A stretch of 64,000 nt of DNA from Moryella indoligenes (lineage in GTDB: Bacteria; Bacillota; Clostridia; Lachnospirales; Lachnospiraceae). Numbering within the stretch: position 1 is the stretch's first letter; every line of letters starts with the position of its first letter. The stretch spans positions 62,001 through 126,000 of the forward strand of contig NZ_JAUSTO010000006.1 of the NCBI RefSeq assembly GCF_030812885.1, given 5' to 3'. The position numbers and the translations under genes are program-made. Shown in pieces: positions 16,794-24,766 of the stretch. A model generated the notes under the pieces. The model did no database searches and had not been told where the DNA came from. It saw nothing but the letters and a program-made list of their open reading frames with translations.

Positions 16794-17069
16794 ATGCCGC
16801 AGTTAAGACTTGCTGTTTATAAGAAATTATTGCTTCATAAGTATACCGAAGACAGAGCCACCAAGGAAACCAACAACATCTTCGATATTGCACAAAAGAG
16901 AAGTGTGTGGAAGTTTTGTGGCATTGACAATTTGTCAGACTTTTCGTTTGATGATCATGTGTTTTTGAAAGACTACAAATGTCCACAATATGAAGCAGAG
17001 ATTTAAGAGGAGTATGAACTCGAACAAGAGGAAGAATTTCAATCTAGAATTGAAAAGACTATTAAATGA
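16794..17069 (+). pseudogene. Interrupted coding remnant in the acquired island
   Basis: An AT-rich frame starting ATG at 16794 runs 70 codons to a TAA at 17004-17006. The same frame then continues 20 more codons with similar acidic composition (EEYELEQEEEFQ) to a TGA. This looks like one gene broken by an in-frame stop. It includes DNLSDFSFDDHVFLKDYKC. I do not recognise the family. It follows traX by 2 bp and lacks a good ribosome site. Confidence 0.45.
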
Positions 17070-17209
17070 ATAATCTAATAAAATAGCATACTTTCGCAAG
17101 AGAACTGAGTAGATGATTAAGAACAAGAAAAGACGCTATAACCATTGAAAAATAGTGCTATAACCGATTATGCATGAAATAGCCTAATAATTTCATGTGG
17201 AGGCAGTAG

Positions 17210-17329
17210 TGCTTCTCTCCAGAGGCGATATCGACTTCACAGGAGTTTGAGCTGCTGATCCAGAACGTAAAACACAGGAAAGACACCCCGGAGAAACGCG
17301 ATCTACCCTCTTTGCCGAGTGAGCGGTGA
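17210..17329 (+). pseudogene. GC-richer C-terminal coding remnant
   Basis: A 39-codon open stretch without a start codon (SPEAISTSQEFELLIQNVKH then RKDTPEKRDLPSLPSER) ends at TGA 17327-17329 and leads into an intrinsic terminator. Its codon use is GC-richer than the surrounding island. It resembles the 3' end of a deleted gene with its own terminator. The family is not recognised. The rest of 17070-17209 shows nothing recognisable. Confidence 0.3.
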
Positions 17330-17344
17330 GGAGGGTGTTTTTTG
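17305..17344 (+). terminator. Intrinsic terminator upstream of the ars operon
   Basis: ACCCTC (17305-17310) pairs with GAGGGT (17331-17336), enclosing an inner CCG/CGG pairing, and is followed by a run of T to about 17343. It separates the remnant genes from the arsR promoter. Confidence 0.65.
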
Positions 17345-17375
17345 TTGTGGCGCGTAATTTTTTTTAGCAGCATAT

Positions 17376-17425
17376 GTTGACGACTATTAACATGATAATT
17401 ATACTATACGTTGATTGCTATCAAC
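17376..17425 (+). promoter_or_regulatory. Two matching operator palindromes for ArsR
   Basis: GTTGACGACTATTAAC (17376-17391) and GTTGATTGCTATCAAC (17410-17425) agree at 12 of 16 positions. The second is a perfect 6-bp inverted repeat (GTTGAT/ATCAAC). One covers the -35 box and the other begins just after the -10 box, as expected for a repressor that blocks RNA polymerase. The likely binder is the ArsR encoded directly downstream. Confidence 0.7.
17377..17405 (+). promoter_or_regulatory. Promoter of the arsR-arsP operon
   Basis: TTGACG (17377-17382) and TATACT (17400-17405) are exactly 17 bp apart, about 44 bp before the arsR ATG. The -35 lies inside the first of two matching operator-like palindromes. 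Confidence 0.8.
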
Positions 17426-17448
17426 TTATTGATCGAGAGGTGTAATAC

Positions 17449-17757
17449 ATGAATGAATTAGAGGTCGCTTTGATTTGCAAAGCATTGGGTGATGAAAACA
17501 GATTAAAAATTGTAAGTCTGCTAACATTAGGAGAACAGTGTGCATGTCAGTTGCTTGGGAAATTTGATATCAATCATTCAACATTATCTCATCACATGAA
17601 AGTTCTTTCCAAATGCAAACTCATTCATACTCGCAGAGAAGGCAAATGGTCTTATTACTCTCTGAATTGTGAAACATTAACAGCCTACAGAGCGTATATC
17701 GGCAGACTTGTGTGCAGCTGTGATACCAAAAAAGAAGGAGGATGTATTTGTAAATGA
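17449..17757 (+). CDS. arsR: ArsR-family metalloid-responsive repressor
   Basis: This 102-residue winged-helix repressor has the ArsR/SmtB core (ALGDENRLKIVSLL, then INHSTLSHHMKVLSKCKLI and REGKWSYYSL). The CxC pair C31/C33 (GEQCACQLL) sits in the ArsR alpha-3 metalloid site. Extra cysteines near the C-terminus (VCSC and CIC) may add ligands. It should release the operator on binding arsenite, antimonite or a trivalent organoarsenical. The stop overlaps the permease start by ATGA. A GAGAGGTG ribosome site lies upstream. Confidence 0.9.
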   Translation: MNELEVALICKALGDENRLKIVSLLTLGEQCACQLLGKFDINHSTLSHHMKVLSKCKLIHTRREGKWSYYSLNCETLTAYRAYIGRLVCSCDTKKEGGCICK

Positions 17758-18752
17758 TTTGGGATTTTTTTCAAAATCAAATTCTGGGAATGAAGTGGCT
17801 GTATGAGCTGACAGGGGAGTTGCTTTTGAAGTTCGGAGTAAATATCAGTAGCCGAATGGGTGGAAGTATTCACTTTTTTTTATATGATGTAAGCAAGATT
17901 ACAGTCTTGCTTTGTCTGTTGATTTTTGTTGTTTCCTATGTGCAGAGCTATTTTCCGCCGGAACGAAGCAGGAAGATTATGGCCAGATTTCATGGAATTG
18001 GTGCAAATTGTATTGCCGCATTGCTTGGAACTGTGACACCATTTTGTTCCTGTTCTTCGATTCCTCTATTTATCGGCTTTACCAGTGCGGGACTCCCTCT
18101 TGGAGTGACATTTTCGTTTTTGATTTCGTCGCCCATGGTAGATCTGGGTAGTCTGGTACTTCTGATGAGTATTTTCGGTGCAAAGGTGGCCTTCGTTTAT
18201 GTAATGGCGGGACTTGTAATTGCGGTGATTGGTGGAACGCTCATTGAAAAGCTTCACATGGAGAGCCATGTGGAGGAATTTATTCGCAATGCAGGCGCAG
18301 TGGATATTGATTCGCCTGCTCTCATATGGAAGGACAGAATGCAGTATGCCAAGGAACAGGTAGCAGGAACTTTCAGGAAGGTATTCCCGTACATTCTGAC
18401 TGGTGTAGGGATTGGAGCCATAATTCATAACTGGATTCCAGAGAGTATGGTTATGTCCCTTCTTGGAAATAACAATCCGTTTGGCGTAGTGATTGCTACG
18501 ACGGTAGCTGTTCCCATGTATGCGGATATCTTTGGAACAATTCCGATTGCCGAGGCATTACTTAACAAAGGCGCGAATCTCGGAACGGTACTTTCTTTTA
18601 TGATGGCGGTTACAACACTTTCCTTACCATCACTGATTATGCTGAAAAAAGCTATAAAGCCGGCATTGCTGGCTGTGTTCACTGGTATTTGTACTGTTGG
18701 AATCATCCTGCTTGGATATCTGTTTAATATTTTTCAATATATGTTGATTTAG
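17754..18752 (+). CDS. arsP: ArsP-type membrane permease (DUF318 family)
   Basis: The 332-residue integral membrane protein has about eight membrane segments and the family signature GTVTPFCSCSSIPLFIGF, with a Cys pair implicated in substrate binding in the ArsP/DUF318 family (PF03773). ArsP of Campylobacter exports trivalent organoarsenicals such as reduced roxarsone. Coupling to an ArsR with a CxC site supports a metalloid substrate, though DUF318 relatives such as YcgR respond to zinc. It is translationally coupled to arsR and followed 12 bp later by a thioredoxin-like gene. Confidence 0.85.
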   Translation: MIWDFFQNQILGMKWLYELTGELLLKFGVNISSRMGGSIHFFLYDVSKITVLLCLLIFVVSYVQSYFPPERSRKIMARFHGIGANCIAALLGTVTPFCSCSSIPLFIGFTSAGLPLGVTFSFLISSPMVDLGSLVLLMSIFGAKVAFVYVMAGLVIAVIGGTLIEKLHMESHVEEFIRNAGAVDIDSPALIWKDRMQYAKEQVAGTFRKVFPYILTGVGIGAIIHNWIPESMVMSLLGNNNPFGVVIATTVAVPMYADIFGTIPIAEALLNKGANLGTVLSFMMAVTTLSLPSLIMLKKAIKPALLAVFTGICTVGIILLGYLFNIFQYMLI

Positions 18753-18764
18753 GAGGCTGTGAAG

Positions 18765-19136
18765 ATGGGATTATTCGGATTAGAGAAAAAGAAAAAAAAA
18801 ATAAAGTCTTGCTGTTCTGGAGCCAACTGTACCCCGGAAGAAATGGTAAAGGCTGAAGAAGGCAAAAGGAATGGCGGGATTAAAGTTTTAGGTGGCGGCT
18901 GTGCAAAATGTCACGAATTGGAGGCTAATGCAGTGGCTGCACTGAAAGAACTAGGAATGGATGATACGGTAGAGCTCATTACTGATTTTGCGGTCATTGC
19001 AAGCTACGGCGTTATGAGTACACCGGCGCTTGTTCTGGATGGGAGAGTTGTAAGTTATGGGAAGATCCTTAAAACAGAGGAAATCAAAGCAAAGGTGATG
19101 GGAAGTTCTATGTATCACACTTTTAAAACAGAATGA
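18765..19136 (+). CDS. Thioredoxin-fold small redox protein of the ars operon
   Basis: The 123-residue product carries a Lys-rich start with SCCSGANC, then a thioredoxin-3-type domain with the redox motif GGGCAKCHELEANA (CxxC) and the cis-Pro segment GVMSTPALVLDG. Such small disulfide proteins commonly accompany ArsP-type permeases and may deliver or reduce the metalloid, which is inference. ATG at 18765 is chosen over a GTG six bases earlier because AGGAGG lies 8 bp upstream. The DNA is AT-rich like the rest of the operon. Confidence 0.85.
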   Translation: MGLFGLEKKKKKIKSCCSGANCTPEEMVKAEEGKRNGGIKVLGGGCAKCHELEANAVAALKELGMDDTVELITDFAVIASYGVMSTPALVLDGRVVSYGKILKTEEIKAKVMGSSMYHTFKTE

Positions 19137-19362
19137 CAGGGACACTTTTTATTCCGTTTCCTTTCGCTCTGACATATGCAAGGGAGAAGAAAAACAGTAT
19201 AATAATAACTAAATACGTGTACAAAATAGCAGCTCATGCAGGAAATTGGCTCATGCGAAAGTCGTGCTGCTCACACTGCGCGCAGGCGGGAACTGCTTTC
19301 TGGGAGAGCTGATCAGTTGAGCAGCGGACTAAGTTTTGGTTTCTTTTTAGACGCAGATAACG

Positions 19363-19368
19363 TATAAT
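19363..19368 (+). promoter_or_regulatory. Possible -10 box upstream of the solute-binding lipoprotein gene
   Basis: TATAAT at 19363-19368 lies about 50 bp before the ATG at 19418, with only a weak TTTCTT at the -35 position. The rest of the 19137-19417 spacer shows nothing I can identify. Confidence 0.4.
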
Positions 19369-19417
19369 GAGCTTTATTAACCTAAAACCGTTGCGCTCAC
19401 AGCGCAGGAAGGAAAGA

Positions 19418-20836
19418 ATGAATAAGTATGGTTATAGCCGCGTTTTAGGTCTGCTGCTCTTATCTGCTGCATTATTTCTGTCGGCCTGTGGAGCGCGGAA
19501 GAAGGAGCCCATCACCCTGTCTGTGTGGCATGTATACGGCGGGCAGACAGATTCTCCTCTGAACCAGCTCATTGATGAATTCAATGAGACCGTTGGGGCA
19601 GAGAAGGGAATTATCCTGCAGGTGATGCAGGTGTCCAACACCAATACCATACATGAGTCCGTGCTTGCAGCGGCCAATCATGAGCCGGGAGCAGCGAAGC
19701 TTCCGGATCTCTTTATATCCTACCCGAAGACTGTACTTGCTATGCCGGACAGCGCAGTGCTTGTGGATTACCGCGATTATTTTTCAGAGAAGGAGCTCTC
19801 TGCTTTTCTGCCTGAATTTCTGGAGGAAGGAATGATAGACGGAAGGCTGCTTGTGCTGCCTGCTGCGAAATCAACAGAGATACTTTTTCTTGACAAGACA
19901 CTCTTTGATCGCTTTTCCGCAGATACGGGGGCAGACCTTGAACAGCTGAGAACCTGGGAGGGACTCTTTGCCATGTCAGAGGATTACTATCGCTGGCTTG
20001 ATGCGAAGACCCCGGATATTCCTCATGACGGCAGATGCTTTTTTGTGCACGATTATCACTTCAATTACCTTCAGCTTGGGACGGAGTCGCTCGGAGAGGA
20101 TTTCTTTTCCGGCAATCAGCTCGCTTTTGGGGAGGCTTTTCACAGAGTTTGGATGCCCTACGCCAGAGCGGCGATTCAGGGGGGAGTCTGGCTGGGGGAT
20201 GGCTATGCCACCGATCCCCTCCGCACGGGAGAGGCAGTTGCGAGTGTGGCTTCTTCAGCGAGTGTGCTCTACTATGAGGATATTGTGACCTATCCGGACA
20301 ATGTATCTGAACCCGTTCAGGTCGTCTCCTATGCACTGCCTATTATGAAGGGCGGAGAGAAGCTCGCAATACAACGCGGAGCGGGATTCTGTCTCACAAA
20401 ATCGAATCCGGAGCGGGAGGCCGCTGCGGTGGAATTTCTGAAGTGGCTCACAGAACCAAAGTGCAATCTGCGGTTTGTGACGAGCACAGGCTATATGCCG
20501 GTCACGGAGCAGGCCTTTGCCATGCTGCCGGAGGTCGCAGAGACATTGGAGAGCGGCAAGTACCGCAGTCTCTATCACGCAATGAATGAGACGCGACGCG
20601 ACTATCAATTTTATACCCCTCCACAGCTTTCGACTTATCTCGATCTGGAGATGTCTGTGGAGAAAAACGCAAGGAAGATACTGCAAAATGCACGGGAGAA
20701 GTATCTCGCGGCGCTCTCTCCGGAGGATGAGGGCTTCAGCGAGGAGGCGATTACAGCTCAGAATGCACTGGCGGAGCAGCTTGCCGAGGAGGCTCTCACC
20801 GCGCTGAAGCTTGCGGTGCAGCGCGCCGGGAAATAG
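19418..20836 (+). CDS. Extracellular solute-binding lipoprotein, no permease nearby
   Basis: The 472-residue protein has a lipoprotein signal with lipobox LSAC (Cys24), then a family-1-type solute-binding fold: ITLSVWHVYGGQTDSPLN, and later AVEFLKWLTEPKCNLRFV with TGYMPVTEQAF. It should be lipid-anchored on the outer face of the membrane and bind a sugar or similar ligand. No ABC permease or ATPase gene is adjacent; the next gene is a membrane-bound LuxR-type regulator. A sensing rather than uptake role is therefore plausible (inference). GGAAGGAAAG precedes the ATG at 19418. Confidence 0.85.
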   Translation: MNKYGYSRVLGLLLLSAALFLSACGARKKEPITLSVWHVYGGQTDSPLNQLIDEFNETVGAEKGIILQVMQVSNTNTIHESVLAAANHEPGAAKLPDLFISYPKTVLAMPDSAVLVDYRDYFSEKELSAFLPEFLEEGMIDGRLLVLPAAKSTEILFLDKTLFDRFSADTGADLEQLRTWEGLFAMSEDYYRWLDAKTPDIPHDGRCFFVHDYHFNYLQLGTESLGEDFFSGNQLAFGEAFHRVWMPYARAAIQGGVWLGDGYATDPLRTGEAVASVASSASVLYYEDIVTYPDNVSEPVQVVSYALPIMKGGEKLAIQRGAGFCLTKSNPEREAAAVEFLKWLTEPKCNLRFVTSTGYMPVTEQAFAMLPEVAETLESGKYRSLYHAMNETRRDYQFYTPPQLSTYLDLEMSVEKNARKILQNAREKYLAALSPEDEGFSEEAITAQNALAEQLAEEALTALKLAVQRAGK

Positions 20837-20872
20837 GCGTAGAGGCTCGCAGGAACAGGGGAGGTGTCGCAA

Positions 20873-22462
20873 GTGAGTTTGAAATGGCTTGATTTTAAAA
20901 AGCGTAGGGAGCTTCTGCAGAAAGCGGGCAGTAAGCGGAGTACGCTGCGCCGCAGACTTCTCGTGCACTTGCTTTTTATGACCCTTGCAGCTTTCGGTGT
21001 ATTGGTGCTGTTCCTGTATCGCTCCGGTATGCTTTTTAATCGTGAGACGAGTGTGCGCCAGTCTATGGAACAGCAGCTGATGGCTACCTCAGATTCTGTA
21101 CAGGAGCTGGTGGATACCATGACGGCATATGGAAATAATCTGGCAAAAACACTGAGCCATGGAATTGAGTACCGACTGGAGGAGAGTGGTCAGCCTTTTC
21201 AGGCATTCAATGACAATCCGGAGCTGCTTCTGGAAGAACAGCGGGAACTGTATGCAGAGCTCAATACAACATTGAAGGTTGTGCGAAGCAGCGGAGATTT
21301 TGCGATTCTGGATGCAACAACCAATACGGAACTCCCGGAGGCTTCACACTCCCGCAGTGCTGTATATCTGCGGCTTTCCAATGTGTGCAGCAGTGTGCAG
21401 CTGGATCCGGATGTGTTTTATTTCCGCGGCATACCGGATCTGGCGCGTGAGAAGGGGCTGGAGCTTCACAATCGCTGGAACCTGGAGGTAGATACAGACT
21501 ATCTTCCGGAATTTGAGGATATGCGTCACAACGTGCAGAGTAAAGGCTTCTGGACCGGAAGAAAAAAGATCAGCAGGGTCTGGGAGGAAGCTCTCTTTTA
21601 CTGTGCACCGCTTCGAGGCTCCGACGGAGAGTTCTATGGAATGTGCGGTATGGAGCTGAGCGAGCTCTATATGCGCCTCGCTTATCCGGCAGTGGAGACA
21701 GGATTTGGATCGCTCATTACAGTGCTCGCACCTATGAAGGACGGTGTGCTGAATCTCTCGGATGGTCTCATCGGAGGGCAGAGCGGTGTGTGGTTCAGCA
21801 ACAGGCCAAGGCTGGTAGTTCAAAAGAAAAAGGGCCTGTGTTGTTACTATGATGGCAATACGACTTATGTCGGCTGTCACCGGATTCTGACCCTGCCGGC
21901 CAAAGAGGGGGAGCAGTGGGTGATTGCGCTGCTTCTGCCAAAGGAGCATTACAGCGGCTATCTCGCGTCGGGACGGAACGCCGTGCTTTTTGCAATTCTG
22001 GGCTTTATCCTGTGTATGGTGCTTCTGTCCGTTTTTGTCTCTAAAAAATTTGTTCAGCCCATCGTAGACGGTATTGAGGCAATACGGAGAAACGATGAAA
22101 GCGGCAATGCCTATACCGGGATTTCCGAGCTGGATCAGCTGATTGAATTTCTGAACACGCAGCCGCAGGCAGAGCCGATTTCTTCCAAAGAGCTGCCTCC
22201 CAATATTGAGGAGCTGTTCCTCTGCTTCTCTGAGGGCGTGCACCAGCTGACCACAGCAGAGTACAATATCTTTCACTACTATATGGATGGCTACATGGTC
22301 TCAGAGATACCTGAGCTTGCTTTTATCAGTCTGAGCACGGTCAAGAAGCATAACCGCAGTATTTATACCAAACTGAATATTTCCTCGAACTATGAGCTCA
22401 TGCTTCTGGTGGATCTCTTCCGCCGCTGCGGCAGATTGTCTGAGCTTGAGAGAGAGTGGTGA
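20873..22462 (+). CDS. Membrane-spanning sensor with extracellular domain and C-terminal LuxR-type HTH
   Basis: The 529-residue product has a basic N-terminus, a membrane segment at about residues 28-50, then a large external region of roughly 310 residues. That region resembles a dCache sensor (GFWTGRKKISRVWEEALFY, APLRGSDGEFYGMCGMEL). A second membrane segment (about 365-390, VLFAILGFILCMVLLSVFV) precedes a short linker. The GerE/LuxR helix-turn-helix lies at about 458-520 (LTTAEYNIFHYY, SEIPELAFISLSTVKKHNRS). There is no kinase or receiver domain, so it looks like a one-component membrane transcription factor. The start is GTG 20873 after GGGGAGG. It lies 36 bp after the solute-binding protein gene and is probably its partner. 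Confidence 0.82.
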   Translation: MSLKWLDFKKRRELLQKAGSKRSTLRRRLLVHLLFMTLAAFGVLVLFLYRSGMLFNRETSVRQSMEQQLMATSDSVQELVDTMTAYGNNLAKTLSHGIEYRLEESGQPFQAFNDNPELLLEEQRELYAELNTTLKVVRSSGDFAILDATTNTELPEASHSRSAVYLRLSNVCSSVQLDPDVFYFRGIPDLAREKGLELHNRWNLEVDTDYLPEFEDMRHNVQSKGFWTGRKKISRVWEEALFYCAPLRGSDGEFYGMCGMELSELYMRLAYPAVETGFGSLITVLAPMKDGVLNLSDGLIGGQSGVWFSNRPRLVVQKKKGLCCYYDGNTTYVGCHRILTLPAKEGEQWVIALLLPKEHYSGYLASGRNAVLFAILGFILCMVLLSVFVSKKFVQPIVDGIEAIRRNDESGNAYTGISELDQLIEFLNTQPQAEPISSKELPPNIEELFLCFSEGVHQLTTAEYNIFHYYMDGYMVSEIPELAFISLSTVKKHNRSIYTKLNISSNYELMLLVDLFRRCGRLSELEREW

Positions 22463-22465
22463 GAG

Positions 22466-22491
22466 CAGAGCCCATGAAGGGCTCTGTTTTT
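22466..22491 (+). terminator. Intrinsic terminator after the LuxR-type sensor gene
   Basis: CAGAGCCC (22466-22473) pairs with GGGCTCTG (22479-22486) around a 5-nt loop, followed by five T. It closes the two-gene unit. Confidence 0.9.
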
Positions 22492-22644
22492 GGCTTGCAG
22501 GGGAAAACCTTCGATTATTGTGCTTCCGGTCCTTAAAAGTATACTCAGTACCATAGTTTTGACAGTTCATTTTGTATAAAATAGAGATAAAAAGAAGCTA
22601 TTCTTTGTTTTATCATTGGTCATTTAAAGAACAGGAGGTATGCA

Positions 22645-23529
22645 ATGGGATTTTTTGGAAAGCTTTTTGAGAAGAAGGAGTGTGCGATCTGCGGAGGAGA
22701 GATAGGACTTCTGGGGAACAGGAAGCTGGAGGACGGAAACTGCTGCAAAAATTGTGCCTCAAAGCTCTCCCCCTGGTTCTCGGACAGAAGAAAATCAACA
22801 GTGGAGGATATCAAGGCACAGCTCGTCTACCGCGAGGAAAATCAGCAGAAGGTTGCCTCCTTCCACACGACGCGCACCATCGGACGCAACACGAAGGTGC
22901 TGCTGGACGAGGACGCGCGCCGCTTCATGGTCACTGCAGCCAGAAATCTCGCTGAGGCCAATCCGGATGTGCTGGACTTTTCACAGGTTACGGGCTGCGA
23001 TCTGGATGTGCAGGAGCATGAGATAGAAGAGAAGCGCGAGGTGAAGGACAAGGATGGTCACACCCAGCACGTCAGCTACAATCCCCCGCGTTACAGATAC
23101 AGCTATGATTTCCAGATGAATATACGCGTGAACCACCCCTACTTCAATGATATGAGCTTCAAGCTGAACAACATGAGCGTTGAGATACGCGACATGAACA
23201 CGATGAACCGTATGGGCAGTTATAACGGCATGGGGATGCGCAGCAGCAATATACAGGGAAATATCCTCAACAGCGTAATTCGGGGCATTGCGGGAGCCGC
23301 ACTGCAGAATTCCGGTGATCCGCGAATGATGAATCACGACTTTGCGGAGTACTATAACATGGGAATGGAGATCAGAGAGGCGCTGACAGCGATCCGTCAG
23401 GAGACGCGGGACAGCATTGCTGCAGAAAATGCTCCGAAGACTGCTGTGACCTGCCCATACTGTGGGGCGACCACAACACCGAATGCTGCGGGCTGCTGTG
23501 AGTTCTGTGGAGGAGCAATCAATGCCTGA
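22645..23529 (+). CDS. DUF4428-type zinc-ribbon protein
   Basis: The 294-residue protein opens with a DUF4428 zinc ribbon (CAICGGEIG, then CCKNCASKLSPWFSDRRKST). A central beta-rich region with a strongly conserved look follows (YRYSYDFQMNIRVNHPYFND), then a C-terminal four-Cys ribbon (CPYCGATTTPNAAGCCEFCG). No membrane segment is present. The function of the family is unknown. An AGGAGG site precedes the ATG at 22645. It overlaps the next zinc-ribbon gene by 8 bp, and the two likely act together. Confidence 0.82.
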   Translation: MGFFGKLFEKKECAICGGEIGLLGNRKLEDGNCCKNCASKLSPWFSDRRKSTVEDIKAQLVYREENQQKVASFHTTRTIGRNTKVLLDEDARRFMVTAARNLAEANPDVLDFSQVTGCDLDVQEHEIEEKREVKDKDGHTQHVSYNPPRYRYSYDFQMNIRVNHPYFNDMSFKLNNMSVEIRDMNTMNRMGSYNGMGMRSSNIQGNILNSVIRGIAGAALQNSGDPRMMNHDFAEYYNMGMEIREALTAIRQETRDSIAAENAPKTAVTCPYCGATTTPNAAGCCEFCGGAINA

Positions 23530-24757
23530 TCAGGTAGTCAATTATCAATGCCCTGCGTGTACAGGTCCCCTGCATTTTGCGAGCGGCTCCGGTCAGCTGG
23601 AATGTGAGTACTGTGGCAGCAGCTTCAGCGTGGAGGAGGTAGAGTCCTTCTACGCGGAGAAGGCGAGAAGGGCGGCAGAGGCAGTCCAAAAAGCCGGGAA
23701 AAGTGAAGGCGCTACAGATACAGTAGAAGAGACGCAGACTCCTGCCGGGACAGAGAGCGGTGCAGGCGGGCCTCTCGCTGAGAAGGAGGAGCCGGAAAGC
23801 AGCAGCTGGGACAGCTCAGAGGTCGGCGCGGAGTGGGGCGTCGATGCGGAGAGCATGCGAAGCTACAGCTGCCCGAGCTGCGGCGCAGAGCTTATGTGTG
23901 AGGCGACCACCGCGGCGACACAGTGCCCCTACTGCGGAAATCCTACCATCGTTCCGGGCCAGCTAAGCGGTGGGATGAAGCCGAATTATGTCATTCCCTT
24001 CAAGCTGGACAAAAACAGTGCGATCGACGCACTGAAAAAGCATTTCGGAAGGCATCTTTTCCTGCCGGGGAGCTTTAAGAGCCAGAGTCAGCTGAAGAAG
24101 ATTCAGGGGATCTATGTTCCATTCTGGCTCTTTGACGGGAGTGCGGAGGCGGAGTGCAGCTTTCATGCGAGCAATGTGAGTACATACAGAGAAGGGGATT
24201 ACAGAGTCACCCGCACAGCGCACTACGATGTGGAGCGCGGCGGAACCGTCAGCTTTGCAATGGTTCCGACCGATGCCAGCAAGAAAATGCCGGATGACCT
24301 CATGGATTCGCTGGAGCCATTTGACTATAAGGGACTGAAAGCTTTCTCCATGGCCTATCTCCCCGGTTATCTTGCAGATAAGTATGATGTGAGTTTGAAG
24401 GAGAGCTCAGAGCGCGCGGACAGCCGCTGCAGGAGCAGCGCCAAGGAGCTGATGCGCCGCGACGTGACGGGCTACGGCAGCGTGAGTCTTCGAAGCGCCA
24501 GGGTCTCTATAAACCGCGGCAAGGTGCACTATGCCCTGCTTCCGGTGTGGATGCTGAAGGTGAAGTGGGCGAACCAGGAATATACCTTTGCGATGAATGG
24601 ACAGACAGGTAAGATGGTGGGAAATCTTCCGGTCTCAGAGGCGCGCTTCCGCGGCTTTGTGGCGGCTTTGGGACTGGTCTTAGCCGTTCTGTTTTATCTG
24701 CTGCGGCTTGGGCCGGGCATAGCCTGGCTCATCGTGAGCATGCTGCAGGAAATATAG
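23522..24757 (+). CDS. Zinc-ribbon membrane protein
   Basis: The 411-residue product carries two cysteine ribbons (CPACTGPLHF with CEYCGSS; CPSCGAELMCE with CPYCGNPT) separated by an Ala/Glu/Ser-rich linker. A conserved domain follows (YVIPFKLDKNSAIDALKKHF, VPFWLFDG), and a membrane segment lies at the extreme C-terminus (GFVAALGLVLAVLFYLLRL). This architecture matches a family annotated as TFIIB-type zinc-ribbon proteins in Clostridia; no function is established. The ATG at 23522 overlaps the DUF4428 stop; a longer upstream frame is rejected because it lies wholly in that gene. Confidence 0.8.
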   Translation: MPDQVVNYQCPACTGPLHFASGSGQLECEYCGSSFSVEEVESFYAEKARRAAEAVQKAGKSEGATDTVEETQTPAGTESGAGGPLAEKEEPESSSWDSSEVGAEWGVDAESMRSYSCPSCGAELMCEATTAATQCPYCGNPTIVPGQLSGGMKPNYVIPFKLDKNSAIDALKKHFGRHLFLPGSFKSQSQLKKIQGIYVPFWLFDGSAEAECSFHASNVSTYREGDYRVTRTAHYDVERGGTVSFAMVPTDASKKMPDDLMDSLEPFDYKGLKAFSMAYLPGYLADKYDVSLKESSERADSRCRSSAKELMRRDVTGYGSVSLRSARVSINRGKVHYALLPVWMLKVKWANQEYTFAMNGQTGKMVGNLPVSEARFRGFVAALGLVLAVLFYLLRLGPGIAWLIVSMLQEI

Positions 24758-24766
24758 GAGGATGGA

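Larger units (their letters stand above)
15960..19140. other. AT-rich acquired island
   Basis: From about 15960 to 19140 base composition and codon choice shift to visibly AT-rich (frequent AAA, ATT, TTT), unlike the GC-rich flanks. The stretch holds a TraX-family gene, broken coding remnants and a metalloid-resistance operon. No integrase, inverted repeats or flanking direct repeats were found by eye, so the boundaries are approximate. Confidence 0.6.

Noticed and set aside
16794..17448. Intact mobile element (integrase, relaxase or transposase)
   Set aside because: Only traX and broken fragments are present. No recombinase motif, terminal repeats or target duplication could be found.
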